Of a stretch of 64,000 nt of DNA, positions 1 to 9,315 are shown in pieces. Both the position numbers and the translations under genes were made by a program. This DNA is from Pseudoalteromonas shioyasakiensis (GTDB lineage: Bacteria; Pseudomonadota; Gammaproteobacteria; Enterobacterales; Alteromonadaceae): positions 3,654,501-3,718,500 of the forward strand of contig NZ_CP077770.1 of NCBI RefSeq assembly GCF_019134595.1. Reading direction: 5' to 3'. The notes beneath the pieces were generated by a model. That model did not search any database. It saw only the letters and a program-made list of their open reading frames with translations, and was not told the origin of the DNA. Each line of letters begins with the position of its first letter. Positions within the stretch are counted from its first letter, which is position 1.

Positions 1-499
1 TACCATAACGATCTGCTTTCCACGCTTTAACTATCGCAAAGTCGCCAGTAATGCTTGGCTCTAATAAATAATCGCGACCATTAATATTGCGGGTTTCTTT
101 ACCGTCAGCCACTGGGGTACCGACACCCGTTGCGGTATAAAATGCAGGAATACCCGCACCACCAGCACGCATTTTTTCGGCTAAGGTGCCTTGCGGTGTG
201 AGCTCAACTTCAAGTTCACCATTTAATAGTTGCTGCTCAAATAGCGCGTTTTCACCGACGTAAGAGGCAACCATCTTACTGATTTGCTTATCTTCAAGCA
301 GCACACCTAAACCAAAACCATCAACGCCACAGTTATTCGATACCACGGTTAAATCACGGGTGCCTTGACGTTTAATTTGCGCAATTAGTCCTTCAGGAAT
401 ACCGCATAAGCCAAAACCACCGGCTATCACTGTCATGCCATCTTCAAGGCCTGCCATCGCTTCGCTGTAACTTGTAACTACTTTATCAAAACCTGCCAT
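1..499 (-). CDS. scoA: 3-oxoacid CoA-transferase subunit A (partial, runs off left edge)
   Basis: The start codon is at 499 and an AGGAGGAG ribosome site sits just ahead of it; the C-terminus lies outside the window. The visible 166 residues begin MAGFDKVV and carry the Gly-rich [12 protein letters not shown] segment typical of the alpha subunit of succinyl-CoA:3-ketoacid or acetoacetate CoA-transferases, then the SNNCG motif. The enzyme activates acetoacetate to acetoacetyl-CoA in the cytoplasm. It follows 3-hydroxybutyrate dehydrogenase by about 10 bases, so one operon oxidises 3-hydroxybutyrate and activates the product. Subunit B is expected next, beyond position 1. Whether the CoA donor is succinyl-CoA or acetyl-CoA cannot be told. 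Confidence 0.92.
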   Translation of the reverse strand, partial: MAGFDKVVTSYSEAMAGLEDGMTVIAGGFGLCGIPEGLIAQIKRQGTRDLTVVSNNCGVDGFGLGVLLEDKQISKMVASYVGENALFEQQLLNGELEVELTPQGTLAEKMRAGGAGIPAFYTATGVGTPVADGKETRNINGRDYLLEPSITGDFAIVKAWKADRYG

Positions 500-508
500 T
501 GGCTCCTC

Positions 509-1270
509 CTACTGTGCAGTCCAACCGCCATCAATGGCGATTGCTTGGGCGGTAATATTGCGTGCTGCATCGGCCATTAAAAAGCTAACGGTATGCAGGA
601 TCTCATCTAAGCCGATAAATGCTTTTTTCGGCATCGGTGCTAGCATAATTGTGTCGATCACTTGTTGCTCTGAAATGCCATGCTCTTTGGCTTGCGAGGC
701 AATTTGTTGCTCCACAAGCGGTGTTTTTACATACGCTGGGCACACAGTATTAATCGTGATGTTGGCATCGCCCGTCTCAAGTGCCATGGTTTTAGCAAAG
801 CCGATTAAGCCATGTTTTGCGGCGATATAAGCCGACTTATATTTAGACGCCACCATCGCATGAATTGAGCCAATATTAATGATGCGACCAAAATCTTGCT
901 CACGCATACGAGGGAGTACCGCCTTGGTCATCATCGCTGGGCCAACGAGCATAACTTGCTGTAAGAACTGCCATTTATCAGCCGGAAAATCTTCAAGCTT
1001 TGCCACGTGCTGAATACCCGCATTATTAATAAGTACATCAATTGGCTGATTAAGCTCAGTGAAAAACTGCTCTATTGCATCACTGTCTGCCACATTAAGC
1101 GCATACCCTTCAGCGCTACCACCTTGCTCAACAATGCCTGCTGCCGCTTGTTGTGCTGCTTGCTGATTTAAATCAGTCACAATAATAGTGTGACCTTGCA
1201 TCGCCAGTTGCTGGGCAACATATAGACCAATACCACTGGCTGCACCGGTAATTAAAACTGTTTTGCTCAT
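509..1270 (-). CDS. bdhA: D-3-hydroxybutyrate dehydrogenase (SDR family)
   Basis: This 253-residue classical short-chain dehydrogenase oxidises 3-hydroxybutyrate to acetoacetate with NAD+ in the cytoplasm. The nucleotide-binding TGAASGIG is at residues 8-15, NNAG at 82-85, and the catalytic Ser135, Tyr148 and Lys152 are present. The HVAKLEDFPADKW stretch after NNAG matches known bacterial 3-hydroxybutyrate dehydrogenases rather than general SDRs. A GAGGAG ribosome site precedes the ATG. It lies 4 bases after the secreted hydrolase gene and just before the CoA-transferase, which supports the ketone-body role. Confidence 0.93.
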   Translation of the reverse strand: MSKTVLITGAASGIGLYVAQQLAMQGHTIIVTDLNQQAAQQAAAGIVEQGGSAEGYALNVADSDAIEQFFTELNQPIDVLINNAGIQHVAKLEDFPADKWQFLQQVMLVGPAMMTKAVLPRMREQDFGRIINIGSIHAMVASKYKSAYIAAKHGLIGFAKTMALETGDANITINTVCPAYVKTPLVEQQIASQAKEHGISEQQVIDTIMLAPMPKKAFIGLDEILHTVSFLMADAARNITAQAIAIDGGWTAQ

Positions 1271-1274
1271 CGGG

Positions 1275-2462
1275 TTACTCCTCTAAAAACTCACTGATAA
1301 GCTGCGCTTTCGGGGCGATTGAGAAAATACCATCAAGGTGTCCCCAGCCCCCTTCTATTTCTGAAATCTCAACGTCTTTACCTGCCGCTTTCATGGTGTC
1401 AAACACAGTACGCATGTTTTCAGGGCGAAGCAGTAAGTCGTTCGTTGCGGGTAGTAATAATGTTTTGGCAGAGACATTTTTAAGTGCCGTTGTTAAATCA
1501 CTTTGCATGCCAGCGGTAAATAACTGTGATGCCCGGACCAAATAAAGTACATGGTTGGCATCTTGCGTTTTCGCTCGTGCCATTGCGCGCTGAGCGAGTA
1601 CTTGGTTTAACTTAGGCAAGGTACGAATATCTTTTAATGCGCCTTCATCTAATACGTTAAAGTCAGGGAAGCTCGCGTTATAAATAATTGGATGCATCGC
1701 ATCTTGCGTAATATTAAGCATGGTTGCCGCTAAGCCATCTAGCGGGCGCTCTTTGCCGTAGTAATTACCTTGCTGCCAATTTTTATCTAAACGAATTGGT
1801 AACGCCCATTTTTCAAGTGCCGCGACTGTCCATGCATCCATAGTTGCAGCGCCAATCACATGAATTAAACGCTCTACTTTATCTGGATAACGTGTTGCCC
1901 ACTCAAGTGCTTGAAACGATCCCATTGATGCGCCCATCACAGCATGTAATTTAGTGATACCTAGGCTGTCGAGTAAGCGCTTTTGCACATTCACAAAGTC
2001 AGTAATCGTAACCACAGGAAAATCTAAACCATAAGGTTTGCCTGTTTTTGGATTAGTTGACGCAGGGCCTGTGGTGATTACATTTTCATCATGCCAGTTG
2101 GCATTTACTAAGGTATCTGAGCTAATCACATAATATTTATTCGTATCGATAGCTTTACCTGGGCCGATAATCGCATCCCAATAACCCGGTAGGGCGTCAT
2201 CCGCTTTATATTTACCTGCGGCATGAGAAGTACCAGAGAAATAATGGGTGATTAAAATCACGTTATCTTTATTGGCATTTAGTTTTCCGTAACTTTCCCA
2301 GCCAATATCCACTTGCTCTAAAGTCACACCAGACACAGTGGTAAAATCTTTTGTCGTAAAATGCTGTTTTTCCACCAGCATGGTGTCGGCTTTGTTGGCA
2401 GCGCCAAACGCAGTGCAACTAAATACAACCAGCCATAGCAAAATTATTAATTTGGTTTTCAT
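1275..2462 (-). CDS. Secreted alpha/beta hydrolase, MetX (homoserine acetyltransferase)-like
   Basis: The 395-residue protein has an N-terminal signal peptide (hydrophobic residues 4-19, likely cleavage near AFG-AA). It has the alpha/beta-hydrolase fold of the MetX family: nucleophile Ser179 in GASMGS, probable Asp342 in TNDLLL and His375 in GWGHLDG. Periplasmic export argues against a role in methionine synthesis. Lying between a 3-hydroxybutyrate permease and dehydrogenase, it may release 3-hydroxybutyrate from oligomers or esters; that is inference from context. The ribosome site AGGA is 6 bases from the ATG. Confidence 0.8.
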   Translation of the reverse strand: MKTKLIILLWLVVFSCTAFGAANKADTMLVEKQHFTTKDFTTVSGVTLEQVDIGWESYGKLNANKDNVILITHYFSGTSHAAGKYKADDALPGYWDAIIGPGKAIDTNKYYVISSDTLVNANWHDENVITTGPASTNPKTGKPYGLDFPVVTITDFVNVQKRLLDSLGITKLHAVMGASMGSFQALEWATRYPDKVERLIHVIGAATMDAWTVAALEKWALPIRLDKNWQQGNYYGKERPLDGLAATMLNITQDAMHPIIYNASFPDFNVLDEGALKDIRTLPKLNQVLAQRAMARAKTQDANHVLYLVRASQLFTAGMQSDLTTALKNVSAKTLLLPATNDLLLRPENMRTVFDTMKAAGKDVEISEIEGGWGHLDGIFSIAPKAQLISEFLEE

Positions 2463-2471
2463 TGCTGTTCC

Positions 2472-3773
2472 TTAAAAGATAATAAAGAGTCCAAGTGCCA
2501 ATGCGACACCGATAAGCGGAATAACCGCAGTCAGAGCTGCCATTGACCAATACGCTCGTTGATGTGTTTCTTTACAGATAGCGCGTATTGTTGTGACCAC
2601 ATAACCATTATGCGGCAAGGTATCGAGGGCTCCAGAACTAATCGCCACTACACGATGCAGTTGTTCAGGGTTTACACCCATGTCTAAATAACCTGGTGCG
2701 ACAAGGGGTAATGCGATGGCTTGTCCGCCAGAAGCAGAGCCTGTTAAACCGGCAATCACACTAACCGCAACCGCAGCACCAACCAACTCATTACCCGGCA
2801 TATGGGTCATCACATCGACAGCGGCGGTAAATGCCGGTGATACTTTCGCCACAGCGCCAAAGCCAACCACAGCAGCGGTGTTACCGATTGCTACTAAAGC
2901 CCCAGTTGTACCAACATTAATCGCGTTACCCATATCGTGAAAATGCTTGAAGTTAATAATCACAATACTCAGTACACCACCAAGCAAAGCGACAATAAGC
3001 GCGGTTTGCTGCAGTACATCGTGTAGCGTAAATGATAAAAGTAGCACCACGATCAGCGGGATGACACCCGTAATTGGATGCGGACGACGACGCTCAATAA
3101 TGACAGGATCATCATCGCGCGCTTCAAAGGTTTCGCCATTAGCAACGGCCTTTTTGATCATCTTGTTTAACCAAAAGTAACCTGCTGTCGCCATAAAAAT
3201 AGCCACGACTAAGCTCACTTCCCATGCCGCATAGGGTGACGTACCAAGGTGTTTAACCGGGATCCAGTTTTGAATTTCTGGCGAGCCTGCCGAAGTCATG
3301 GTAAAGGTCACCGAACCAAATGCCAGCGTTGCTGGAATAAAGCGGCGCGGTAAATTTGCATCTTTAAACAGACTTAATGCCATTGGGTAAACAGAAAACG
3401 CAACAATAAAGACACTCACGCCACCGTAGGTTAAAACAGCACAGGCAATCACAACCGCAAGAACGGCGTGTTTCATACCAAGTTTACCCACAATGTAGCT
3501 TGCAACACTATCTGCAGCACCGGTGTCTTCCATAAACTTACCGAATAACGAACCCAGTAAGAACATAAAGAACCACGCACTTAAGAAGCCTGCAAAGCCA
3601 TCCATATAGGCGTTAATAAAGTTTGTATCTGCCGATACAGGGAAAATGGCCATGCCACTACTAAGTGCAACTAACATTGCACAGATTGGCGCAGCGATAA
3701 ATAAATTTACCCCACGCAGCGTTAAAATGATCAGCAGTATTAAACCGCCTAACAGTCCTATCATGCTCAGCAT
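2472..3773 (-). CDS. GntP-family permease, probable 3-hydroxybutyrate transporter
   Basis: This inner-membrane carrier of about 433 residues has roughly 12 hydrophobic segments and the GntP/CitM architecture, including the conserved GLTGSASGG and the LPHNGY motif near the C-terminus. GntP-family members import gluconate or 3-hydroxybutyrate with protons. Its place as first gene of the operon with hydroxybutyrate dehydrogenase and CoA-transferase points to 3-hydroxybutyrate. Two ATGs compete: the one at 3779 directly abuts AGGA, while the one at 3773 has a 6-base spacing from it, so I chose 3773. The gap to the next gene is 9 bases. Confidence 0.85.
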   Translation of the reverse strand: MLSMIGLLGGLILLIILTLRGVNLFIAAPICAMLVALSSGMAIFPVSADTNFINAYMDGFAGFLSAWFFMFLLGSLFGKFMEDTGAADSVASYIVGKLGMKHAVLAVVIACAVLTYGGVSVFIVAFSVYPMALSLFKDANLPRRFIPATLAFGSVTFTMTSAGSPEIQNWIPVKHLGTSPYAAWEVSLVVAIFMATAGYFWLNKMIKKAVANGETFEARDDDPVIIERRRPHPITGVIPLIVVLLLSFTLHDVLQQTALIVALLGGVLSIVIINFKHFHDMGNAINVGTTGALVAIGNTAAVVGFGAVAKVSPAFTAAVDVMTHMPGNELVGAAVAVSVIAGLTGSASGGQAIALPLVAPGYLDMGVNPEQLHRVVAISSGALDTLPHNGYVVTTIRAICKETHQRAYWSMAALTAVIPLIGVALALGLFIIF

Positions 3774-3975
3774 AGACATTCCTATAATTATTGTTATTAC
3801 ACAGATGAGGTGACATCGGAATAATGCTTTCAGTCTTACCCTAAGCGTTCAAAAAATACATAACACTAAGGTACTATCTGCTTTAAAAATAGCTTAATTG
3901 CTTGATAAATAAAGGGCTGTGGCGGGTATAGCACTATGGTACTAATTCAATTTCTGCAACTATCTTCTACATTAA

Positions 3976-4005
3976 TTGACAGGTGACACGGGCAAATCTT
4001 ATTAA
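3976..4005 (+). promoter_or_regulatory. Probable sigma-70 promoter of the TonB-dependent receptor gene
   Basis: TTGACA at 3976-3981 is followed after 17-18 bases by TTATTA/TATTAA at 3999-4005. It would start transcription near 4012, about 57 bases before the chosen ATG. It sits in the 295-base divergent gap 3774-4068, in which I see no other clear element; the leftward operon promoter was not resolved. Confidence 0.45.
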
Positions 4006-4068
4006 GTCTTCGGCAACATCAATGTGAGTGGCCATAAGACTAATGACAACAATAACAAGGAATACAAC

Positions 4069-6360
4069 ATGATAAAGCTTAACCCAAAAGTCGCGCCACT
4101 TACTCTGGCTGTATCACTTGCTTTGGCAGGTGTCAGTGCTCAAGCGGCAGAACAAGCCGAACCTGCAGCAAAAAAAGGTGAACTTGAACGTATTCAGGTA
4201 ACAGCACGTAAAACTGTTGAAAACCTGCAAGAAGTTCCTGTTGCTGTAACCTCAGTGGGTGCTGAAGAACTGGCAGAAAATGGCATCGTCGTTATGACCG
4301 AAGTTCAACAGTTCTCGCCAAATACCACCTTGCAAGCAAGCCGTGGTACTAACTCTACAATTACCGCGTTTATTCGTGGTGTAGGTCAGCAAGATCCTCT
4401 TTGGGGTTATGAGCCGGGAGTAGGTATCTATATTGATGATGTCTACCTTGCTCGCCCACAAGGTGCCGTGCTTGACCTTCTTGATGTGCAACAAATCGAA
4501 GTATTACGCGGCCCACAAGGGACGCTTTACGGTAAAAATACCATTGGTGGTGCCATTAAATACGTCACCAAAGAAATGAGCGGTGATGCCACGTTAAATA
4601 TACAAGGCACTGTAGGTAGCTATAACCAAAAAGATTTAAAAATCACTGGCCAATTACCAATTGTTGACGAAAAACTTTACGTGGGCTTTGGTTTTGCAAC
4701 GCTTAACCGTGATGGCTTTGGTGAGTTTTTAACTTCTTCTCTTGATAACCAAGACCGCGAAAACTACAACAAAGACGTAACAGCAGCACGTGTTACACTC
4801 GAATACACTCCGACCGATGACTTATTCTTCCGCTTCGCGTGGGATAAAACAGAAGACAAATCAAACGCTAAAGGTGGTTATCGTTTACTACCAAGTATTC
4901 TTACTGATGCACCAGTTCCAGACAGCGTGTATGACTCTTACACCAGCTTACCAACATGGAATAAAGTTGAACTCGAAGGCTACAGCCTAACTGCTCGTTG
5001 GGATATGACTGACCGTACTAGCATTAAGTATATTGGTTCAAGCCGTGAGAGCTACTCACCAACCAATATAGACTTTGATAACACGTCAATTCAAATTTTC
5101 GATGTACCTGCTATTTACGATGATGAACAAACCACTCACGAGTTACAGCTAAATCATCAAGGCGATAACTACAAACTGGTTTCGGGTCTTTACTACTATG
5201 ATGGTGAATCTTGCGGTCAATTTGAGGCTATTTTAGGTATCTTAGGTCAAAGCCTAGGTGCTCCGGGTCTGACTCGTGAAGTAAGCGGTTGTAGTAACTC
5301 AAACAGTAAAGCAGCGTATATCCAAAGCTCAATTGATTTAACCGATAAATGGTCAATGACACTCGGCGCGCGTTACACTAAAGACAAAAAAGAAGCACAG
5401 GTTAACAACGGCCTAATCTTTGACATTGTTTACCCTGAGTCAGGTTGGGTGCCAGGTTATACTCGCCCAGAAGGCCAACTGGTTCCAACAGTACTCGATG
5501 ATGAAGAAGAATGGTCACGCTTCACACCACGTGCAGGTGTTGAATACCAATACAATCGTGACATCATGTTCTTTGCAAGTTACGCACAAGGCTTTAAGTC
5601 AGGTACTTTCAACCCACGTGCAACCACTGCAGAGCCAGCAGCAAAACCAGAAATCGTTGATTCATTCGAAATCGGTATGAAGAGTGAGTGGAACAACAAC
5701 TTACGTGCAAACGTCACTTTATTCACCCTTGACCATAAAGACCGTCAATATATTTCGGTATTACCAGGCGATAGCGCAGCAGATCTGAACCAACGTTTAG
5801 GTAACATTGGTGAGTCAACATCAGATGGTATTGAGCTTGAGCTTAACTATGTTGCAACAGAATCACTCAGCTTTGATGCATCAGTAGGTTACATCGATAG
5901 TAACTTCGATAACGTAATTGATTACGACCCAGAAACCGGTGAAGCATTCGATAAATCAGATCGCTTTACGGTATCAAACACACCTGATTTAACCTTTAAC
6001 CTGGGTGCAACGTACCGCATGTACACAGAAATGGGTGACTTTGTTGTCAATGGTAACTACTACCACAGAGGCGACTACGCGCTATTCGAAGAAGATAGCC
6101 TATTAACGCAAGATGCTTACGGTATCTTTAATATGGGTATCACTTGGTACAGCACAGATGGTCACTGGACTGCAGGTCTTTACGGTAAAAACTTAACGGA
6201 TGAAGAGTACATGATTGGTGGCTACCAATTCGTGGCACCTGATCCAACAGACCCAACTGATATCAGCAAATACACCCCAGGTTTAGGTGGTGATAATACC
6301 CTGATTGGTTACTACGGCGACCCTCGCACTGTAGCCTTCACTGTTGGTTACCGTTTCTAA
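4069..6360 (+). CDS. TonB-dependent outer-membrane receptor
   Basis: This protein of about 763 residues has a signal peptide (residues 1-26, cleavage after AQA), an N-terminal plug domain (about 45-165, with VLRGPQGTLYGKNTIGG) and a C-terminal beta-barrel ending in Phe. It imports a substrate across the outer membrane using TonB energy. I placed the start at the ATG at 4069, preceded by AAGG, because the longer GTG start at 4024 adds a hydrophilic leader that would block the signal peptide. No Fur box is seen upstream, so iron is not the obvious substrate. Its divergent position next to the hydroxybutyrate operon suggests uptake of hydroxybutyrate oligomers or a related compound (inference). 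Confidence 0.9.
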   Translation: MIKLNPKVAPLTLAVSLALAGVSAQAAEQAEPAAKKGELERIQVTARKTVENLQEVPVAVTSVGAEELAENGIVVMTEVQQFSPNTTLQASRGTNSTITAFIRGVGQQDPLWGYEPGVGIYIDDVYLARPQGAVLDLLDVQQIEVLRGPQGTLYGKNTIGGAIKYVTKEMSGDATLNIQGTVGSYNQKDLKITGQLPIVDEKLYVGFGFATLNRDGFGEFLTSSLDNQDRENYNKDVTAARVTLEYTPTDDLFFRFAWDKTEDKSNAKGGYRLLPSILTDAPVPDSVYDSYTSLPTWNKVELEGYSLTARWDMTDRTSIKYIGSSRESYSPTNIDFDNTSIQIFDVPAIYDDEQTTHELQLNHQGDNYKLVSGLYYYDGESCGQFEAILGILGQSLGAPGLTREVSGCSNSNSKAAYIQSSIDLTDKWSMTLGARYTKDKKEAQVNNGLIFDIVYPESGWVPGYTRPEGQLVPTVLDDEEEWSRFTPRAGVEYQYNRDIMFFASYAQGFKSGTFNPRATTAEPAAKPEIVDSFEIGMKSEWNNNLRANVTLFTLDHKDRQYISVLPGDSAADLNQRLGNIGESTSDGIELELNYVATESLSFDASVGYIDSNFDNVIDYDPETGEAFDKSDRFTVSNTPDLTFNLGATYRMYTEMGDFVVNGNYYHRGDYALFEEDSLLTQDAYGIFNMGITWYSTDGHWTAGLYGKNLTDEEYMIGGYQFVAPDPTDPTDISKYTPGLGGDNTLIGYYGDPRTVAFTVGYRF

Positions 6361-6386
6361 AATAGAATCTAAATCCTTGTGTGAGA

Positions 6387-6421
6387 AAGGTTTGTCTGGA
6401 ACTTCCCTTCAGGCAAACCTT
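6387..6421 (+). terminator. Stem-loop between receptor and response-regulator genes
   Basis: AAGGTTTGTCTG (6387-6398) pairs with CAGGCAAACCTT (6410-6421), a 12-base stem with one G-U pair and an 11-base loop. The T-run behind it is weak, so it may attenuate rather than end transcription into the downstream regulator. Confidence 0.55.
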
Positions 6422-6472
6422 GTTTCAAAGCGCAAAATCACTTATAACATAACGCATTGGAGAATCGAGGGA

Positions 6473-7135
6473 ATGTCTTTAGCTGTGAACACCATAATCG
6501 CCGATGATCACCCGTTATTTAGAAGTGCGCTGCGTCAAGCTGCCGCGACATCAGTGCCTGAAGAACATATTAAAGAAACCAGTGACATTGATGGTTTGTT
6601 TGCACTGTTAAGCGCTCACCCTGAGATTGAACTAATATTTTTAGACCTTACAATCCCAGGAGCAAATGGCCTACAAGCTCTTTCGCAACTGCGTAACCAC
6701 TACCCTGATATCTTAGTAATTATGGTCTCTGCCAATGAGACACCCGCCATAATCAAACAAGCGATGAGCCTTGGCGCTGCAGGCTATATTCCGAAGTCAT
6801 CTTCTTTAGATGTCATCAGTGAAGCAATTAGCCATGTCCTCAATGGCGACACTTGGTTACCACCTGAAGTAGATTTAACCGATGTGGTGATCAACGACGA
6901 ACAAAGCGAATTTGCTCGTAACCTTGAAAAACTAACCCCCCAGCAATACCGCGTACTAGCGATGATTGCCGACGGTTTATTGAATAAACAAATCGCCTTT
7001 GAAATGTCGATTCAAGAAACCACAATCAAACAACATGTGTCAGCGATTTTACGCAAACTCAATGTTTATAACCGTACCCAAGCGGGCATTTTGTTTAATC
7101 AGCTTTCGCAAGTTGGCAAAATCGAAGAAAGTTAA
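6473..7135 (+). CDS. LuxR/NarL-type response regulator
   Basis: The 220-residue protein has a receiver domain (residues 5-120: acidic pair Asp11/Asp12, phosphoacceptor Asp58 in LIFLDLTIPG, Lys108) and a C-terminal LuxR-type helix-turn-helix (about 153-213, LTPQQYRVLAMIADG). Phosphorylation would control DNA binding. I chose the ATG at 6473, preceded by GAGG, because the longer reading frame from 6344 overlaps the receptor gene and adds a non-conserved leader. No partner kinase lies next to it. Its place behind the receptor suggests it regulates the neighbouring hydroxybutyrate locus, but this is only positional. Confidence 0.88.
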   Translation: MSLAVNTIIADDHPLFRSALRQAAATSVPEEHIKETSDIDGLFALLSAHPEIELIFLDLTIPGANGLQALSQLRNHYPDILVIMVSANETPAIIKQAMSLGAAGYIPKSSSLDVISEAISHVLNGDTWLPPEVDLTDVVINDEQSEFARNLEKLTPQQYRVLAMIADGLLNKQIAFEMSIQETTIKQHVSAILRKLNVYNRTQAGILFNQLSQVGKIEES

Positions 7136-7165
7136 CTTAAGCATTCACTCCCAGTTTTAAAACTC

Positions 7166-7188
7166 GCTTTCCCAGTAGTGGGAAAAGC
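7166..7188 (+). promoter_or_regulatory. Palindromic site, candidate enhancer for the NtrC-type regulator
   Basis: TTTCCCA-gtag-TGGGAAA (7168-7185) is a perfect inverted repeat, extended by GC on the left and A-GC on the right. It lies about 70 bases upstream of the sigma-54 promoter at 7237, a normal position for an enhancer-binding protein. A further CCCAG half-site occurs at about 7150-7155. Confidence 0.6.
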
Positions 7189-7236
7189 TCACGTTGCAAA
7201 AAATGACAAGTTGTTATTTTTCAACACCTTAACTTT

Positions 7237-7252
7237 TGGCACAAAACTCGCC
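7237..7252 (+). promoter_or_regulatory. Sigma-54 (-24/-12) promoter of the ABC exporter operon
   Basis: TGGCACAAAACTCGCC has GG and GC at the 12-base offset required of sigma-54 promoters; it departs from the consensus at the second T of TTGC and at the G after TGGCAC. The predicted transcription start is near 7263, about 26 bases before the adaptor ATG. The operon itself encodes an NtrC-type activator. Confidence 0.65.
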
Positions 7253-7288
7253 TTAGCTACTCCATGATTATTTACATTTATCAGTATC

Positions 7289-8566
7289 ATGGATTTAGAC
7301 AGCACACTAAAACGCAAACCTCAGCAATCAACAGCTAAAAAATGGCTGGCTGGTGCAGCTATTGGCGTATCGGCTCTTGGCGCTTTAATGGTATATCAAT
7401 GGGCGACACCCACTGTGGTTGCTGCAAGCCAACTGCAAATAGCAACCGTAGAACAAGCCGATTTTGTGGTAAAAATACGTGGCTTTGGCCGTTTAAAGCC
7501 AAAGTATCAACGATATTTAACCAATACCGATACTGCAATGGTCGAAGCTATCCATGTTTACCCCGGCACTATCGTTAAAAAAGACACTGTGATTTTAAGC
7601 CTCGTCAACCCACAGCAAGCGCAGCGTTTATCGGTCGCTCGGTTAGAACTTGCTCGCCAAAAAGCCAGTGTTAATGAGCAAAGAATTAACCAGCAAAGTG
7701 AGCTACTTGAGCGCCAAGCAAACCTCGCCATATTAAAAAGTGAGCTGCAAAGTGCTGAGCTTAGAGTCGATGCTGAAAGCAAACTGATCGAGCAAGGGAT
7801 TGTTTCAAGCCTCGATTACAAACGAAGTATGCTAAACGTTGCACAGCTTACAGAGCGCGTAAGTATCGAGCAGCAACGCCTTGCACAGCTTAAAGAAATG
7901 CACTTACAACGTAGCAAAATACAGCAAGAACTATTAAGCCAATTTGAGCTTAATTATCAAGTTGAGCAACACGCTTTTGATCAGCTGCAAATAACGGCAG
8001 GTATCGATGGCATGTTACAAGAATTGAATGTTGAACTTGGTCAAAACCTCGTGCCCGGTACCCGCCTTGCGGTGGTTGGCTCAAACAAAGCACTCAAAGC
8101 AGAGCTAAGCGTTAAACAAGCAGATGCCGAAAAAGTGGCACTCAATATGGCAGCGAAAGTAAACACTTTTAGCCAAGCAGAGCAAAGTGAAGTTGATGCC
8201 AAAGTCACCCGAATTGACCCTATTGTTACCGATGGTCGAGTTATTATCGAACTTGATTTACAAGGCACACTGCCTGCCAATGCCCGCCCAGATTTAAGCA
8301 TTGAAGGCTATGTGGTTAGCAACATTATTCCTGATGCGTTAACCATTAACGTGCCGCAAAAAGCACAAGCACACAGCGAAGCCACGCTATTTAAACTTAA
8401 TCCAAATACCCAGTTAGCAACGCCAACCAATATCGAATTTGGTACACTCAGTGACAATCAAATTCAACTTTTGAGCGGTGCCACCGTGGGCGAACAGCTG
8501 ATCATTTCAGACCTTTCTAAATGGCAGCATTTGGCAACAATAAAAATCGAACAGGACAGTTTATGA
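7289..8566 (+). CDS. HlyD/MacA-type periplasmic adaptor of an ABC exporter
   Basis: This 425-residue membrane-fusion protein is anchored by one N-terminal transmembrane helix (about 19-37). It has a split biotinyl-lipoyl-like domain, a long alpha-helical hairpin rich in Gln/Leu (about 115-230) and a beta-barrel region behind it. It would link the inner-membrane ABC permease to an outer-membrane channel. Its stop overlaps the ATPase start (ATGA), so the genes are translationally coupled. The substrate is unknown; no outer-membrane TolC-like gene is in the window. Confidence 0.88.
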   Translation: MDLDSTLKRKPQQSTAKKWLAGAAIGVSALGALMVYQWATPTVVAASQLQIATVEQADFVVKIRGFGRLKPKYQRYLTNTDTAMVEAIHVYPGTIVKKDTVILSLVNPQQAQRLSVARLELARQKASVNEQRINQQSELLERQANLAILKSELQSAELRVDAESKLIEQGIVSSLDYKRSMLNVAQLTERVSIEQQRLAQLKEMHLQRSKIQQELLSQFELNYQVEQHAFDQLQITAGIDGMLQELNVELGQNLVPGTRLAVVGSNKALKAELSVKQADAEKVALNMAAKVNTFSQAEQSEVDAKVTRIDPIVTDGRVIIELDLQGTLPANARPDLSIEGYVVSNIIPDALTINVPQKAQAHSEATLFKLNPNTQLATPTNIEFGTLSDNQIQLLSGATVGEQLIISDLSKWQHLATIKIEQDSL

Positions 8567-9315
8567 AAACCAATACGCTTATCTCATTAAACAAAATCGC
8601 CAAAGTTTATCGCGGCCAAAATGTTGAAACCTATGCATTAAAAGACATCAGCCTGAATATTAACCAAGGTGACTATATCTGCATTAGCGGCCCATCTGGC
8701 TGTGGTAAATCGACGTTGCTGTCATTATTAGGCTTACTCGATAGCCCAACTGCTGGCGACTATTTTATTAAAGAAGTCGACACAAAAACCCTTGATATGG
8801 ATCAGCAAGCTGAACTTAGAAACCTTCACATTGGTTTTATATTTCAGTCGTTTAACCTAATTGATGAATTATCGGTGTTCGACAACGTAGCACTGCCGCT
8901 CACTTACCGAGAGCCAGCCATGAGCCCGAGCGAAATTGAGCTTGCGGTAAAACAGGCCCTTGATGAAGTTGAAATGGGCCACCGCTCTCAGCACAAACCA
9001 AACCAATTATCTGGTGGTCAGCAACAGCGTATTGCCATTGCCCGTGCACTGGCTGGCAAGCCAAGCATTTTATTGGTGGATGAGCCAACCGGTAACTTAG
9101 ATTCAAAAAATGGTGATGCCGTCATGGACTTGCTTGATGAGCTGAATAAAAAAGGCACCACCATTTGCATGGTAACCCATGATTTACGTTATGCCGGACG
9201 TGCTAAAACGCAACTTAAATTGCTAGATGGTGAAATTGTTTCCTACTCTGAAGCTCGCCAAGCACCTAGCAGCGACACTGCTGAGCATGCACTTGAAAGC
9301 GCTGAGGTGATGTAA
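8563..9315 (+). CDS. ABC transporter ATP-binding protein, MacB/LolD type
   Basis: This 250-residue ATPase has Walker A GPSGCGKST (43-51), a Q-loop in IFQSFN, the signature LSGGQQQR (149-156), Walker B ILLVDE (169-174) and switch His206. It energises the permease encoded directly downstream, whose ATG overlaps this stop by one base. The start at 8563 was preferred over an upstream in-frame start because it gives the ATGA overlap with the adaptor gene. LolD/MacB-type ATPases power mechanotransmission exporters of lipoproteins, peptides or antibiotics; nothing here fixes the substrate. Confidence 0.93.
   Translation: MKTNTLISLNKIAKVYRGQNVETYALKDISLNINQGDYICISGPSGCGKSTLLSLLGLLDSPTAGDYFIKEVDTKTLDMDQQAELRNLHIGFIFQSFNLIDELSVFDNVALPLTYREPAMSPSEIELAVKQALDEVEMGHRSQHKPNQLSGGQQQRIAIARALAGKPSILLVDEPTGNLDSKNGDAVMDLLDELNKKGTTICMVTHDLRYAGRAKTQLKLLDGEIVSYSEARQAPSSDTAEHALESAEVM

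Noticed and set aside
3918..3931. Sigma-54-like TGGC...GC sequence before the receptor gene
   Set aside because: GG and GC are two bases too close for a -24/-12 promoter.
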